Below, one piece after another: positions 27,810 to 36,284 of a stretch of DNA of 51,112 nucleotides. The stretch's first letter is position 1, and each line of letters starts with the position of its first letter. A program made the translations under genes and the position numbers. The notes below the pieces were generated by a model. It did no database searches, was not told the origin of the DNA, and saw only the letters and a list, made by a program, of their open reading frames with translations. Source of the stretch: an uncultured Lentibacter sp. (GTDB lineage Bacteria > Pseudomonadota > Alphaproteobacteria > Rhodobacterales > Rhodobacteraceae); assembly GCF_937123735.1 (NCBI RefSeq), contig NZ_CAKZKL010000038.1, forward strand, positions 1 to 51,112, read 5' to 3'.

Positions 27810-28360
27810 GGCTTGCGTATTCCGTCTAATTCATGGCGCAGCTTTTCAAGCCCGAGCCTGATGCGCGATTTGATCGTCCCCAGTGGCAGGCCTGTTTCGG
27901 CTTCTATGTCGGTGTGTGACAGCTCGCCGAGATAGGCTTTTTCAACCATCTCGCGCTGCGCGGGCTTGAGCTTGGCCAGCGCCGCTTTCAGCGCGCCAAC
28001 CTCCTGTTCCAGCCCCAAGGCTTCGGAGGTGCTCTCTTCGGTCACTTCGCTCTCGGCTTTCAGGGCCTCGGGCATGGGCCGGTTTTCCTTGCGCAGGATG
28101 TCGATCTGCCGGTTTCGGGCGATCTGGTAGAGCCAGCTGGACACCTGCGCGCGGGTCGGGTCGAACAGGTGGGCCTTGCGCCAGAGCGACAGCATCACAT
28201 CTTGCACCATGTCTTCGGCTTGCCCCGAGCTGAGCCCGGAGCGCATGGCGACGCCTTTCAGGCGCGGTCCAAAGTGGTCAAACAGGGCTGCGAAGGCACG
28301 TTTGTCGCGCTTGTCGCGCACAGCCAGCATAAGCTCTGTCTCTCGAGAGTGGATCTTCAA
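27806..28360 (-). CDS. rpoE: ECF sigma factor RpoE (ECF11-like, singlet-oxygen response)
   Basis: Alternative sigma factor for the singlet-oxygen response, partner of ChrR. Region 2 (FAALFDHFGPRLKGVAMRSGLSSGQAEDMVQDVMLSLWRKAHLFDPTRAQVSSWLYQIARNRQIDILRK) and region 4 (LKPAQREMVEKAYLGELSHTDIEAETGLPLGTIKSRIRLGLEKLRHEL) are both complete. The frame is open to an ATG at 28459, but that codon sits at the predicted transcription start of the RpoE-like promoter, so I place the start downstream: TTG 28360 (LKIHSRETEL, AAGG nine bases upstream, 184 residues) or ATG 28330 (174 residues). The region from 28361 to about 28459 would be a leader. Autoregulation is inferred from that promoter. Confidence 0.9.
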   Translation of the reverse strand: MKIHSRETELMLAVRDKRDKRAFAALFDHFGPRLKGVAMRSGLSSGQAEDMVQDVMLSLWRKAHLFDPTRAQVSSWLYQIARNRQIDILRKENRPMPEALKAESEVTEESTSEALGLEQEVGALKAALAKLKPAQREMVEKAYLGELSHTDIEAETGLPLGTIKSRIRLGLEKLRHELDGIRKP

Positions 28361-28464
28361 TTTCTGAGTGCCTTGAAAACGGTTCAACCTGTGCGCGTGT
28401 TCTACCCTAGCAAGGGCAGGCGCAGGTGCAAGGCGATCTGGCGTTTCAAGGTGCAACATAGATC

Positions 28465-28494
28465 ATTTTACGGGGCCCTGAGGGGTTTGGATCA
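28465..28494 (-). promoter_or_regulatory. RpoE-like promoter for rpoE-chrR
   Basis: On the minus strand TGATCC (28494-28489), an 18-nt spacer and TAAAAT (28470-28465) resemble the ECF11/RpoE promoter (TGATC -35, TAA -10). It lies directly upstream of rpoE, consistent with autoactivation. Confidence 0.65.
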
Positions 28495-28511
28495 CTATTT
28501 TGAGGGCAGTT

Positions 28512-28541
28512 TGATCTGCGGGGAAAAAAACAGCGTAACCC
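28512..28541 (+). promoter_or_regulatory. RpoE-like promoter for the lipid/CFA operon
   Basis: On the plus strand TGATCT (28512-28517), an 18-nt spacer and TAACCC (28536-28541) mirror the minus-strand promoter with identical spacing. It is 22 bp upstream of the FAD oxidoreductase start, so divergent co-activation by RpoE is likely. Confidence 0.6.
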
Positions 28542-28563
28542 CTGAAATCTAAGCGGAGTGACC

Positions 28564-29874
28564 ATGTCTTTTGATGCCCCATCCCCCAAGCGCCAGCGCA
28601 TCGCCATTGTCGGCGGTGGCATTGCCGGCATGAGCGCGGCTTATAAACTTGCGCCGCAACATGATGTGACGTTGTTTGAGGCGGCACCACGGCTGGGCGG
28701 GCACGCGCGCACCAAACTTGCGGGGCTGCGTGGAGATCAGCCGGTGGACACGGGGTTTATTGTTTTCAACTATGTGAATTATCCGCACCTGACACGGATG
28801 TTTCACGATCTCAATGTGCCGGTCGAGAAATCCAACATGAGTTTTGGGGCCACGATCGACAATGGCCGGGTGGAATACGGGCTGCAAACATTGGGCAGTG
28901 TTTTTGGCCAGCGCCGCAACGCGCTTCGGCCCGGTTATCTGCGGATGCTGCGGGACATTCTGACATTTAACGCCCGCGCCGAGGCCACCGCCACGAGCGA
29001 CGAGATGACGATTGGCGAGCTGGTGGCCCAGCTTGGGCTGGGGACATGGTTCCAGCGCTATTATCTCATGCCCATTTGCGGCGCGATATGGTCGAGCCCG
29101 ACCCAGGATATCCGCCAGTTTCCGGCCAAGTCGCTGGTGCGGTTCTTTTCCAACCACGCGCTGCTGAGCGCCACGCAGCCACATCAGTGGTATACGGTGT
29201 CAGGCGGCTCGATCCAATATATCACCCGCCTGGAGCGCCACTTGCGCGCCGCCGGGGTGAGCCTGCGCCCCAAAACGCCGATAGAAGCCATCAAGCGCGC
29301 GGGCGATGGGGTGACCCTCAAGGCGCTCAAAGGGGCTTCGGAGCAGTTTGACCATGTGATCCTGGCCACCCATTCAGACGACAGCCTCAAGCTGCTCGCC
29401 GATCCGAGCGCGCAGGAAAGCCGCCTGCTCGGGGCCGTGGCCTATCAGGACAACCAGATGATCCTGCACCGCGACGCAGGCCAGATGCCAAAGCGCCGCG
29501 CCTGCTGGTCAAGCTGGGTTTACAAGGCCGATGGCAGCGCCGAGGCCCCGTCCATTGGCGTGACCTACTGGATGAACCGCCTGCAAAACATCCCGGAAAG
29601 CGACCCGCTCTTTGTGTCGCTCAACCCCTACACGCCGGTGCATGATGCGTTGATCTACGATCAGAAAACCTTCCGCCACCCTGTTTTTGATGGCCCCGCG
29701 CTGAAGGCCCAAAAAGAGATCAAGGCCGCCCAGGGCACGCGCAACACATGGTTTGCCGGGGCCTGGTTGCGCAACGGCTTTCACGAAGACGGCTTTGCCA
29801 GCGCGGTGCATGTCGCGCGCGAGCTCGACCGGCGCGCCGCCTTCCCCGCCACGGAGCTGCGGGCCAGCGCATGA
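28564..29874 (+). CDS. FAD-dependent oxidoreductase (amine-oxidase/NAD-binding-8 family)
   Basis: A 436-residue flavoprotein of the type encoded next to CFA-synthase-like genes in the RpoE regulon of Rhodobacter. The N-terminal dinucleotide-binding motif is IVGGGIAGMSAAYKL (about 14-28) with FEAAPRLGGHA following. The C-terminal FAD-contact region is TWFAGAWLRNGFHEDGFASAVHVAREL. Homologues have been linked to modification of unsaturated phospholipid acyl chains and to singlet-oxygen signalling. I chose ATG 28564 because GGAG lies five bases upstream; GTG 28558 is in frame but would overlap that site. It overlaps the DUF1365 gene by four bases. Confidence 0.87.
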   Translation: MSFDAPSPKRQRIAIVGGGIAGMSAAYKLAPQHDVTLFEAAPRLGGHARTKLAGLRGDQPVDTGFIVFNYVNYPHLTRMFHDLNVPVEKSNMSFGATIDNGRVEYGLQTLGSVFGQRRNALRPGYLRMLRDILTFNARAEATATSDEMTIGELVAQLGLGTWFQRYYLMPICGAIWSSPTQDIRQFPAKSLVRFFSNHALLSATQPHQWYTVSGGSIQYITRLERHLRAAGVSLRPKTPIEAIKRAGDGVTLKALKGASEQFDHVILATHSDDSLKLLADPSAQESRLLGAVAYQDNQMILHRDAGQMPKRRACWSSWVYKADGSAEAPSIGVTYWMNRLQNIPESDPLFVSLNPYTPVHDALIYDQKTFRHPVFDGPALKAQKEIKAAQGTRNTWFAGAWLRNGFHEDGFASAVHVARELDRRAAFPATELRASA

Positions 29875-30623
29875 GCTTTCAGGCCGAACATATCGCAGGG
29901 GCCACCACCCACGCCCGGCGCGGGCAGATCGCCAATGCCTTTCGCTACGGTGTCGATTATGTTTTGATTGATCCGGCCGCCCCTGCACCCGGGCTGGCCT
30001 TGTTCTCGCGCAACCGCTTCAACCTTGCCGCGGTGGATGACAAAAACCACGGTGGCGCGCCCAAAAACGGCCGCGGGCTGCCCTGGGCGCAACAGGTCTT
30101 TGCCAAGGCGGGGCTCGCCAGCCCCTCGCGTATCCTGTTGCTCACCCAGCCAAGCTTTCTGGGCTATGTTTTCAACCCGGTGAGCTTCTGGCTGGCCTAT
30201 CGCGGGGCCGATCTTGTGGCGGTGATCGCCGAAGTCACCAACACCATGGGCGACAGGCACAGCTACCTCTGCAAGCGCGAGGGCTTCGCCCCGATCCGCC
30301 CCGAAGACAGGATCATGGCCGAGAAAATCTTTCATGTTTCGCCGTTTCAGCAGGTGCAGGGCAGCTATCAGTTCAACTACGACATCACCGCCAAACGCAT
30401 CTCGATCCGCATTGCCCATGAAAACGGCACAGAAGGGCTGATCGCCACGCTTTTTGGCCCCCGCGCCCCGCTCACCAATACGGCCATCCTGCGCGCTGCG
30501 CTGCGCCGCCCGACAGGGCCGCTCAGGGCGCTGGCGCTCATTCACTGGCAGGCCGTGAAACTCTTTATCAAAGGCGCACCGTTTCGGCGTCGGCCTTTGC
30601 CACCGCAGAAGGAAGTAAGCTGA
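29871..30623 (+). CDS. DUF1365 family protein
   Basis: A 250-residue protein of a family almost always encoded between an FAD oxidoreductase and a CFA-synthase homologue, as here, so a role in the same acyl-chain modification is inferred. Recognisable stretches are RNRFNLAAVDDKNHGG (about 44-59), LLTQPSFLGYVFNPVSFWLAYR (about 90-111) and AEKIFHVSPFQQVQGSYQF. The biochemical function is not established to my knowledge. ATG 29871 overlaps the upstream stop codon, and its own stop overlaps the next ATG (TGATG). Confidence 0.87.
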   Translation: MSFQAEHIAGATTHARRGQIANAFRYGVDYVLIDPAAPAPGLALFSRNRFNLAAVDDKNHGGAPKNGRGLPWAQQVFAKAGLASPSRILLLTQPSFLGYVFNPVSFWLAYRGADLVAVIAEVTNTMGDRHSYLCKREGFAPIRPEDRIMAEKIFHVSPFQQVQGSYQFNYDITAKRISIRIAHENGTEGLIATLFGPRAPLTNTAILRAALRRPTGPLRALALIHWQAVKLFIKGAPFRRRPLPPQKEVS

Positions 30624-31783
30624 TGGGCTTAATTACACGCCGCGTTGCGCATGATTTCCTGGAAACATGTGCCCAGATCGACGAGGGCCGCATAGAAATC
30701 GTGACGCCCGAGGGCCACCGCCACCACTTCGGGCCGGGCGGCGGATCAGAGGCCGAAATGGTCATCCATGACTGGTCAGCCGTCACAGCCATCGCCGCGC
30801 GCGGCGATGTCGGCCTGGGCGAAACCTATGTCGCCGGCCTCTGGACAACCCCCTCAATCGAGGCTCTGGGCCGCGTGGCCATCTCCAACCTCGCCACGCT
30901 TGAGCCCTATGCCTATCCCAACCGCTGGAACACGCTCAAGTTCCGCATGGTTGACCGCCTTTTGCGGGCCAATTCCGTCAAGGGGGCTGCGCGCAACATC
31001 CGCTCGCACTATGACACCGGCAATGAGTTCTACCAGCTCTGGCTGGATGAAGGGATGAGCTACTCCTCCGCCCTCTTCGCCAAGGGTGACAACGACCTGA
31101 CCCGCGCCCAAAACCGCAAGCTTGACCGGGTTCTCTCGCGCCTTGGCGGGGGCGAAACCGTGCTCGAGGTGGGCTGCGGCTGGGGCAGCTTTGCCGAGCG
31201 CGCCGCCGAGGCGGGCCGCGATGTGACAGGCATCACCATTTCCAAGGCGCAAAAAGGCTATGCCGACGCCCGCCTTGATGGCCGCGCCAGCATCGAGCTT
31301 TGCGACTATCGCAACACCCAAGGCACCTATGATAACATCGTCTCCATCGAGATGATCGAAGCCGTGGGCGAGCGCTACTGGCCCAGCTACTTTGCCATGC
31401 TCAAGGCGCGCCTCGCCGAGGAGGGCCGCGCCGTTCTGCAAGCCATCACCGTGCCGGACGCCTATTTTGACATCTACCGGTCCAGCTCCGATTTCATCCG
31501 CCAATATACCTTCCCCGGCGGGATGCTGCTGTCGGATGCGGTCATCGCTGATGAAGCCCGCCGCGCGGGCCTCAAAGTGCAAGCCAGCTTTGCTTTCGGG
31601 CAGGACTACGCCGAAACCTTGCGCATCTGGTCGGCCCGCATGGCCGAGAACACCAAGCGCATCAAGCAAATCGGCTATAGCGAGGCGCACCTGCGCAGCT
31701 GGCAGTTCTATTTGCAAATCTGCGCCGCCTCTTTTGGCGTGAAACAGACCGATGTGGTTCAGGTCGAACTGACCCATGCTTAA
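30623..31783 (+). CDS. Cyclopropane-fatty-acyl-phospholipid synthase family methyltransferase
   Basis: SAM-dependent methylation of cis double bonds in membrane phospholipids, yielding cyclopropane or, with partner oxidoreductases, other methylated acyl chains such as furan fatty-acid precursors. The 386-residue protein has an N-terminal lipid-interacting region, YDTGNEFYQLWLDEGMSYSSALF (about 131-153), and SAM motif I VLEVGCGWGSFAERAAE (about 175-191). Downstream are the family motifs SIEMIEAVGERYWPSYF and the FIRQYTFPGG substrate/bicarbonate region. It shares its stop/start overlaps with neighbours on both sides. Whether it makes cyclopropane or an alternative product cannot be decided by eye. 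Confidence 0.9.
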   Translation: MGLITRRVAHDFLETCAQIDEGRIEIVTPEGHRHHFGPGGGSEAEMVIHDWSAVTAIAARGDVGLGETYVAGLWTTPSIEALGRVAISNLATLEPYAYPNRWNTLKFRMVDRLLRANSVKGAARNIRSHYDTGNEFYQLWLDEGMSYSSALFAKGDNDLTRAQNRKLDRVLSRLGGGETVLEVGCGWGSFAERAAEAGRDVTGITISKAQKGYADARLDGRASIELCDYRNTQGTYDNIVSIEMIEAVGERYWPSYFAMLKARLAEEGRAVLQAITVPDAYFDIYRSSSDFIRQYTFPGGMLLSDAVIADEARRAGLKVQASFAFGQDYAETLRIWSARMAENTKRIKQIGYSEAHLRSWQFYLQICAASFGVKQTDVVQVELTHA

Positions 31784-32285
31784 ACTCTGGCTCATAGCGT
31801 TTCTGGCCCTGCCGCTCGCGGCGGGGGCGGCGCCCTATGTGAGCCGTGCTGGCGTGCCTGATGCGCGCGCCATTTCTGATGTCCCTGTGACCCTTCTGGG
31901 GATACCCCTTTACACCGCAGCCTTGTTAACGCCGTCTGGCAGGCCGTTTCGCGCCGATGCGCCCCATGCGCTTGAGCTGACCTATGCGCGCAGCTTCTCG
32001 CGCGCGCGCCTTGTGCGTTCAACCGTGGCCGAGCTGGCCCGCCTCGAAGGCCCGCAGCCTGACCACGCGGCCATAGAGGCCAAGCTCGCCACCTGCCTCA
32101 AGCCGGTTGCTGAGGGCGACAGGCTCGCCGCCATCGCGCCCAGCGCCGCGCGGCTTACACTCGCCTTCAACGGCGCGCCCGCCTGCACGCTGACAGAGCG
32201 CAACATTGGCGCGCGTTTCCTTGCCATCTGGCTTTCGCCCAACAGCCGCTCCGCCGCCACGTCGCGCAAGCTCAAGGGGCTCTGA
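31776..32285 (+). CDS. Exported chalcone-isomerase-like domain protein
   Basis: A 169-residue protein with a signal peptide (MLKLWLIAFLALPLAAGA, cleavage near 18) and a chalcone-isomerase-like fold, recognised from VTLLGIPLYTAALLTPSG (about 38-55), LELTYARSFSRARLV and the C-terminal GARFLAIWLSPNSRSAATSRKLKG. Bacterial members lack proven isomerase activity; some eukaryotic relatives bind fatty acids, which suits this operon. It overlaps the CFA-synthase gene by eight bases and is followed 1 bp later by the MFS gene. Periplasmic location is inferred from the leader. Confidence 0.75.
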   Translation: MLKLWLIAFLALPLAAGAAPYVSRAGVPDARAISDVPVTLLGIPLYTAALLTPSGRPFRADAPHALELTYARSFSRARLVRSTVAELARLEGPQPDHAAIEAKLATCLKPVAEGDRLAAIAPSAARLTLAFNGAPACTLTERNIGARFLAIWLSPNSRSAATSRKLKGL

Positions 32286-32286
32286 T

Positions 32287-33513
32287 ATGTCCCGCACCCA
32301 TGTTCAGGTCAGCCTCTTTGCGCTGATGCTCGCGGCCGCTGGCCTGCCGCTCTACATTCACTTGCCCGCCTATGCGAGCGGCGAGCTGGGCATGAGCCTT
32401 GGCGCTTTGGGCGGCTTGCTCATTGGGCTGCGCGTGCTTGATTTTGTGCAAGATCCGCTCTTGGGCCGCATGGTTGACCGCTTTCCGAATGCGCGCGCGC
32501 TCTTCGCTGCGCTTGCGCTGGCGGGGCTCGCGTTGGGGTTTGCGCTGGTGTTTACACTTTTGCCAGAGGCGGGGCAGCTCTATTGGCTCATCGCCGGTCT
32601 GGCGCTGCTGTTTACGGCCCATAGCCTTGGCAGCATCCTGTTTTATGGCCAGTCCACCGCCATCGCCGGGGGGGCGGCGGGTCTTGTGAAGCTGGCTGCC
32701 TTTCGCGAGGGGGGCAGCCTTCTCGGCGTGCTCCTTGCCGCACTGGCGCCCACGCTTTTTGTGGCCGCCGGGGCAGGGGGGGGCGGCTATCCCGCCTTCG
32801 GCCTCGGCCTCGTGGCGCTTGCGGGCGCTGTTTGGCTGCTCACCCGCCCGCTCTGGCGCATCGCGGGCCCTGCCACTGCGCCGATGCAGTTTGCTGCACT
32901 CAAAAGCGCAGGCGGCGTGCAGCTGCTGTGGATTGCGCTGATCAACAGCCTGCCCGTCGCGCTCACCTCGACGCTGTTTCTCTTCTTCGTGCAGGACAAG
33001 CTCGGCCTTGAGAGCCTTGCAGGCCCCTTGCTCATGCTCTTTTTTCTTGCCGCCGCGCTCAGCGTTCCGCTCTGGAGCTGGCTTGTGCGCCGCCACGGTG
33101 CGCGCCGCATCCTGCCGCTGGCCATGGCGCTCGCCATTGTCAGCTTCATCGGCGCGGCCCTGTTGCCGGCAGGGGCCGGGCTCGGCTTTGGGCTGATCTG
33201 CCTCGCCTCCGGCGCAGCCCTGGGGGCCGATATGGTCATCCTGCCGGTGCTCTTTTCCACCGCGCTCGCGCGCGCGGGCCTCTCGGCGGGCGCGGCCTTT
33301 GGGCTCTGGTCTTTCGCGGGCAAACTCGCCCTGGCGCTGGCGGCGGCCCTTGCTCTGCCGGCGCTTCAGCTTGCGGGTTACACGCCCAACGCCACCAACA
33401 CGGCGCAAGCGCTCACCATCCTCACGCTCGCCTATGCCGTCGTGCCCTGCATCATCAAAATCATTGCCATTGTTCTCGTTACCCGATTGCCCCAGGAGGT
33501 AAACACCCTATGA
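32287..33513 (+). CDS. MFS transporter (GPH/MFS_2-like)
   Basis: A 408-residue integral membrane protein with about 12 hydrophobic helices. LLIGLRVLDFVQDPLLGRMVDRF (about 41-63) is the loop-2/3 signature of the glycoside-pentoside-hexuronide type, and an internal half-repeat starts near residue 210. In the Rhodobacter RpoE regulon an annotated sugar/cation symporter accompanies the CFA-like genes; here it might move a lipid-derived compound or act in membrane remodelling, but the substrate is unknown. ATG 32287 follows the preceding stop codon by 1 bp, and the gene overlaps the DUF3833 gene by ATGA. The high GC here makes large antisense frames. Confidence 0.85.
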   Translation: MSRTHVQVSLFALMLAAAGLPLYIHLPAYASGELGMSLGALGGLLIGLRVLDFVQDPLLGRMVDRFPNARALFAALALAGLALGFALVFTLLPEAGQLYWLIAGLALLFTAHSLGSILFYGQSTAIAGGAAGLVKLAAFREGGSLLGVLLAALAPTLFVAAGAGGGGYPAFGLGLVALAGAVWLLTRPLWRIAGPATAPMQFAALKSAGGVQLLWIALINSLPVALTSTLFLFFVQDKLGLESLAGPLLMLFFLAAALSVPLWSWLVRRHGARRILPLAMALAIVSFIGAALLPAGAGLGFGLICLASGAALGADMVILPVLFSTALARAGLSAGAAFGLWSFAGKLALALAAALALPALQLAGYTPNATNTAQALTILTLAYAVVPCIIKIIAIVLVTRLPQEVNTL

Positions 33514-34055
33514 AATTTCTCATGCTCATCGCCATCGCTCTGCTGGCGCTTATCGCTTTTCGCCCCGGGTTTTCCTTCAAAAGCCAGAAGCCCGAAGATT
33601 ACGCCAGCAACACTCCCGCGTTTGACATCCGCGAGGCCCTCAGCGGCACGCTCATGTCGGAGGGGATGATCTACGGCCCCACAGGCCGCGTCACCTCGCG
33701 CTTCACCGCCGAGTTTACAGGCGCATGGGACGGGGCCACCGGCACGCTCGCCGAAGAATTCATGTATGACACCGGCAACCGCCAGTCGCGCAAATGGTTC
33801 CTCACCATGGGCGAAAACGGCCATTTCACCGCCACAGCAGAGGATGTGATCGGCGTGGCCACAGGCCGCCAGCTCGGCAACACCGTGTCAATGCGCTACA
33901 AAATCCGCCTGCCCAAAGAGGCGGGCAGCCATGTGCTGGATGTCACAGATTGGCTCTACCTCGTGGAAAACGGCAATATCCTCAACCGCTCCGAAATGCG
34001 TAAATTCGGCATCAAAGTGGCCGAACTCATCGCCACCATGCGGCCTGCTCCATGA
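33510..34055 (+). CDS. DUF3833 family protein
   Basis: A 181-residue protein with an N-terminal hydrophobic helix (MKFLMLIAIALLALIAF) that may be a membrane anchor or uncleaved signal, followed by a beta-rich domain with GRVTSRFTAEFTGAWDG, GTLAEEFMYDTGNRQSRKWFLT and VTDWLYLVENGNILNRSEMRKFGIKVAEL. These are DUF3833 landmarks. The family is typically found in operons with CFA-synthase-like and MFS genes. Function unknown; a lipid-binding or lipoprotein-like periplasmic role would fit. It overlaps genes on both sides by four bases. Confidence 0.82.
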   Translation: MKFLMLIAIALLALIAFRPGFSFKSQKPEDYASNTPAFDIREALSGTLMSEGMIYGPTGRVTSRFTAEFTGAWDGATGTLAEEFMYDTGNRQSRKWFLTMGENGHFTATAEDVIGVATGRQLGNTVSMRYKIRLPKEAGSHVLDVTDWLYLVENGNILNRSEMRKFGIKVAELIATMRPAP

Positions 34056-34783
34056 GCTTTTCCGGCAAGCGATACTGGCTTATCGGAGCCAGCGAGGGCC
34101 TCGGCGCGGCGCTGGCAAAGGCGCTGGCGCTGTCAGGGGCCCATGTGGTGGTCTCGGCGCGCGCCGAAAACAAGCTGCAAGCGCTGGCCGCTCAGCTTCC
34201 CAATGTGAACACCGCCCCCCTGGATGTGACAGATATGGCCGCCGTTCAGCACACCGCCGAGCGCCTTGGCCCGCTCGATGGCATCGTCTATCTCGCAGGC
34301 TATTATGACCCGATGAAAGCCCAAAACTGGGAGAGCGGCGCCGTGGCCCAGATGACAGCCGTGAACTTCACCGGCGCGCTTAACGTGCTGGGCGCAATCG
34401 TCCCCGGTTTCGTCGGGCGCAATGCAGGCCATATTGTGCTCATCGGCTCGCTCGCGGGCTACCGTGGCCTGCCCGGTTCCATTGGCTACGGGGCCTCCAA
34501 GGCCGCGCTCATGCACATGGGCGAAACGCTCTACGCCGATCTGCACAACACCGGCGTGAAGGTGCAAAACATCAACCCCGGCTTCATCAAAACACGCCTC
34601 ACCGCGAAAAATACCTTCCAGATGCCCCAGCTCATGCAGCCCGAAGAGGCCGCAGAGCATGTGCTCAAGGCGATGCGCTCAAACCGCTTTGAAACAGCCT
34701 TCCCCAAACCCTTCGCCTGGCTCTTTACATGGGCCAAATTCACGCCCCGCAAACTCTGGCTCAAGCTCTTTTCCAAGGTCTAG
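34052..34783 (+). CDS. Short-chain dehydrogenase/reductase family protein
   Basis: A 243-residue classical SDR with NAD(P) motif GASEGLGA (about 10-17), the catalytic serine in LIGSLAGYRGLPGS and YGASK (about 149-153). The C-terminal basic/aromatic tail (PFAWLFTWAKFTPRKLWLKLFSKV) suggests membrane association, unlike the SDRs elsewhere in this window. It is the last gene of the RpoE-linked lipid operon, where the homologous gene set in Rhodobacter also ends with a reductase. Oxidation or reduction of a modified acyl intermediate is plausible but unproven. Confidence 0.86.
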   Translation: MSFSGKRYWLIGASEGLGAALAKALALSGAHVVVSARAENKLQALAAQLPNVNTAPLDVTDMAAVQHTAERLGPLDGIVYLAGYYDPMKAQNWESGAVAQMTAVNFTGALNVLGAIVPGFVGRNAGHIVLIGSLAGYRGLPGSIGYGASKAALMHMGETLYADLHNTGVKVQNINPGFIKTRLTAKNTFQMPQLMQPEEAAEHVLKAMRSNRFETAFPKPFAWLFTWAKFTPRKLWLKLFSKV

Positions 34784-34815
34784 CCGCTTTATACGCCTCA
34801 CACCGCCCACCGTAG

Positions 34816-34836
34816 GGTGCGCAGTCTCTGCGCACC
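34816..34836. terminator. Hairpin between convergent SDR and permease genes
   Basis: A 9-bp perfect stem GGTGCGCAG / CTGCGCACC with a TCT loop, without a long T-run. It is probably a bidirectional terminator for the convergent genes. Confidence 0.5.
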
Positions 34837-34846
34837 TTCAAATGCC

Positions 34847-35899
34847 TCACACCATCAGCCAAACCTGAAACAGCAAACCGCTCACAAACGAGCCGCTCAG
34901 CGCCAGCGCCAGATAGAGTAGAAACACCTGCCGCTTCACCAGCGCCCAGACAGCCACAGCCGCCGGCAAAGAGCTCACACCCCCGGCCACAAGAAAGGCA
35001 AGGCCCGCGCCGGGGGCCATACCCTGCTCCATCAGCCCGCCCACAAGCGGCAGCGCCGCATAGCCGTTGAGATAGGCCGGCACACCCACAAGCGTGGCAA
35101 TGCCGATGGGCGCAAGCCCCGTGCCGCCCAATGCGCTGGCCACAAGCTCTGCCGGCAGCCAGGCCAGCATCAGGCTTTCCAACAAGAACGCCAGTGTGAG
35201 CCACTTCGCCAAAAACAGGGTGGTTTTCAAACCTTCCCGCCAGAACTTTGTCACCCGTTCGCGCTCGCGCCAGAATTTCCAGACAACAGGCTGCACTGTG
35301 CGCACCTTTGAGGCCCCGCAGCCGCCGTTGCCCACCCCTTCGCGCAGCGGGTCCGAAAGCCCGCCCGCCCGCGCAATCAGGTGCACCGCAACCCCGCCAA
35401 AGATCCCAAGCCCCACAGCCGTCATCGTCTTGGCCACGGCAAATTCAAAGCCCAGCACCCCCGTGGTGAGCACAAACATCGACGGGTCCATCACCGGCGA
35501 CGCCAGCCAGAAGGCCATCACCGCCGACAAGGGAACACCCATCGCCAAAAGCGCCGCGATCAGCGGGATCACCCCGCAAGAGCAAAAGGGCGAAAGCCCG
35601 CCTGCCGCCGCCGCAATCCCGATCATGAGGAGAGGCGAGCCGGTAAACGCCCGCGCGATCAGCCCGTCTGCCCCCGTCGCGCCCGCATAGGCCGCAATCC
35701 CGATGGAGAGCACAAGAAACGGCGCCACATTGAGCAGGTTCTGCGCGGCAAATGCAGCGCTTGTTGCGCCCTGCGCCGGCACAAAGACAAAGAGCACAGC
35801 CAGAAGGGCCGCCGAAAACAGCCAGACCTTCTCCTTGCTCCAAAGCAGATGTGCCGCCGCGCCAAGCGGCGAACGAGGGGGAAGGGTGTGGTCTGTCAT
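34847..35899 (-). CDS. DUF318/ArsP-like permease
   Basis: A 350-residue inner-membrane protein with about eight to ten hydrophobic helices. The family signature GLSPFCSCGVIPLIAALLAMGVPLSAVMAFWLASPVMDPSMF (about 98-139) has a Cys-Ser-Cys pair like the cysteine-containing helix of ArsP, the trivalent organoarsenical exporter. A central soluble loop (about 190-220) is rich in basic residues. An ArsR-type regulator gene lies 55 bp upstream on the same strand, so metal- or metalloid-responsive efflux is the best guess. Other DUF318 members have no known substrate. Confidence 0.83.
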   Translation of the reverse strand: MTDHTLPPRSPLGAAAHLLWSKEKVWLFSAALLAVLFVFVPAQGATSAAFAAQNLLNVAPFLVLSIGIAAYAGATGADGLIARAFTGSPLLMIGIAAAAGGLSPFCSCGVIPLIAALLAMGVPLSAVMAFWLASPVMDPSMFVLTTGVLGFEFAVAKTMTAVGLGIFGGVAVHLIARAGGLSDPLREGVGNGGCGASKVRTVQPVVWKFWRERERVTKFWREGLKTTLFLAKWLTLAFLLESLMLAWLPAELVASALGGTGLAPIGIATLVGVPAYLNGYAALPLVGGLMEQGMAPGAGLAFLVAGGVSSLPAAVAVWALVKRQVFLLYLALALSGSFVSGLLFQVWLMV

Positions 35900-35954
35900 C
35901 TCGATATCCTTAGAAAAGTCGTTCTGTTAAAGCCAAAAAAACGCGCCACAGGTT

Positions 35955-36269
35955 TCAAGCCGCATCCTCCTGTGTGAGGGAAACGCCAACGCAGCACTCC
36001 GATGTCAGAAACGAAACCGTCTGGTGCATCATGGCAAAATCCACACGGTTCAGAATCTGCCGCCCCGCGCGCGTTTGCGTCACCAGCTTTGCCTCCACCA
36101 GCGCGCCCAGATGGTGCGCCAATGTCGAGGGGGCCATGCCCAAGTGCTGGCCGATCTCGCCCACGTTCAACCCGTCTTGCCCGGCCTTCACAAGCAAGCG
36201 GAAAATGGCGAGGCGGGTTTCATGGCCAAGTGCGGCCAGGGCGAGGGCAGTGGAAGATTGGGTCATCAT
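35955..36269 (-). CDS. ArsR/SmtB-family metal-responsive repressor
   Basis: A 104-residue winged-helix regulator: ALGHETRLAIFRLLV (helix 1 region), NVGEIGQHLGMAPSTLAHHLGALVEAKLV as the helix-turn-helix (about 36-64) and RAGRQILNRVD as the wing. The classic alpha3 ELCVCDL metal site is absent; the only cysteines are a C-terminal pair (SECCVG, about 91-94) that could bind a thiophilic metal or metalloid. Two ATG codons are adjacent (36269 and 36266). It is followed by the DUF318 permease gene, and a perfect 16-bp palindrome lies 15 bp upstream, the expected operator. Confidence 0.88.
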   Translation of the reverse strand: MMTQSSTALALAALGHETRLAIFRLLVKAGQDGLNVGEIGQHLGMAPSTLAHHLGALVEAKLVTQTRAGRQILNRVDFAMMHQTVSFLTSECCVGVSLTQEDAA

Positions 36270-36284
36270 GCGCCCATTAAAACC

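Noticed and set aside
32272..33408. Minus-strand open frame (378 codons) opposite the MFS gene
   Set aside because: Composition is Gln/Arg/Glu-rich with no hydrophobic core, as expected for the complement of a Leu/Ala-rich membrane protein gene.
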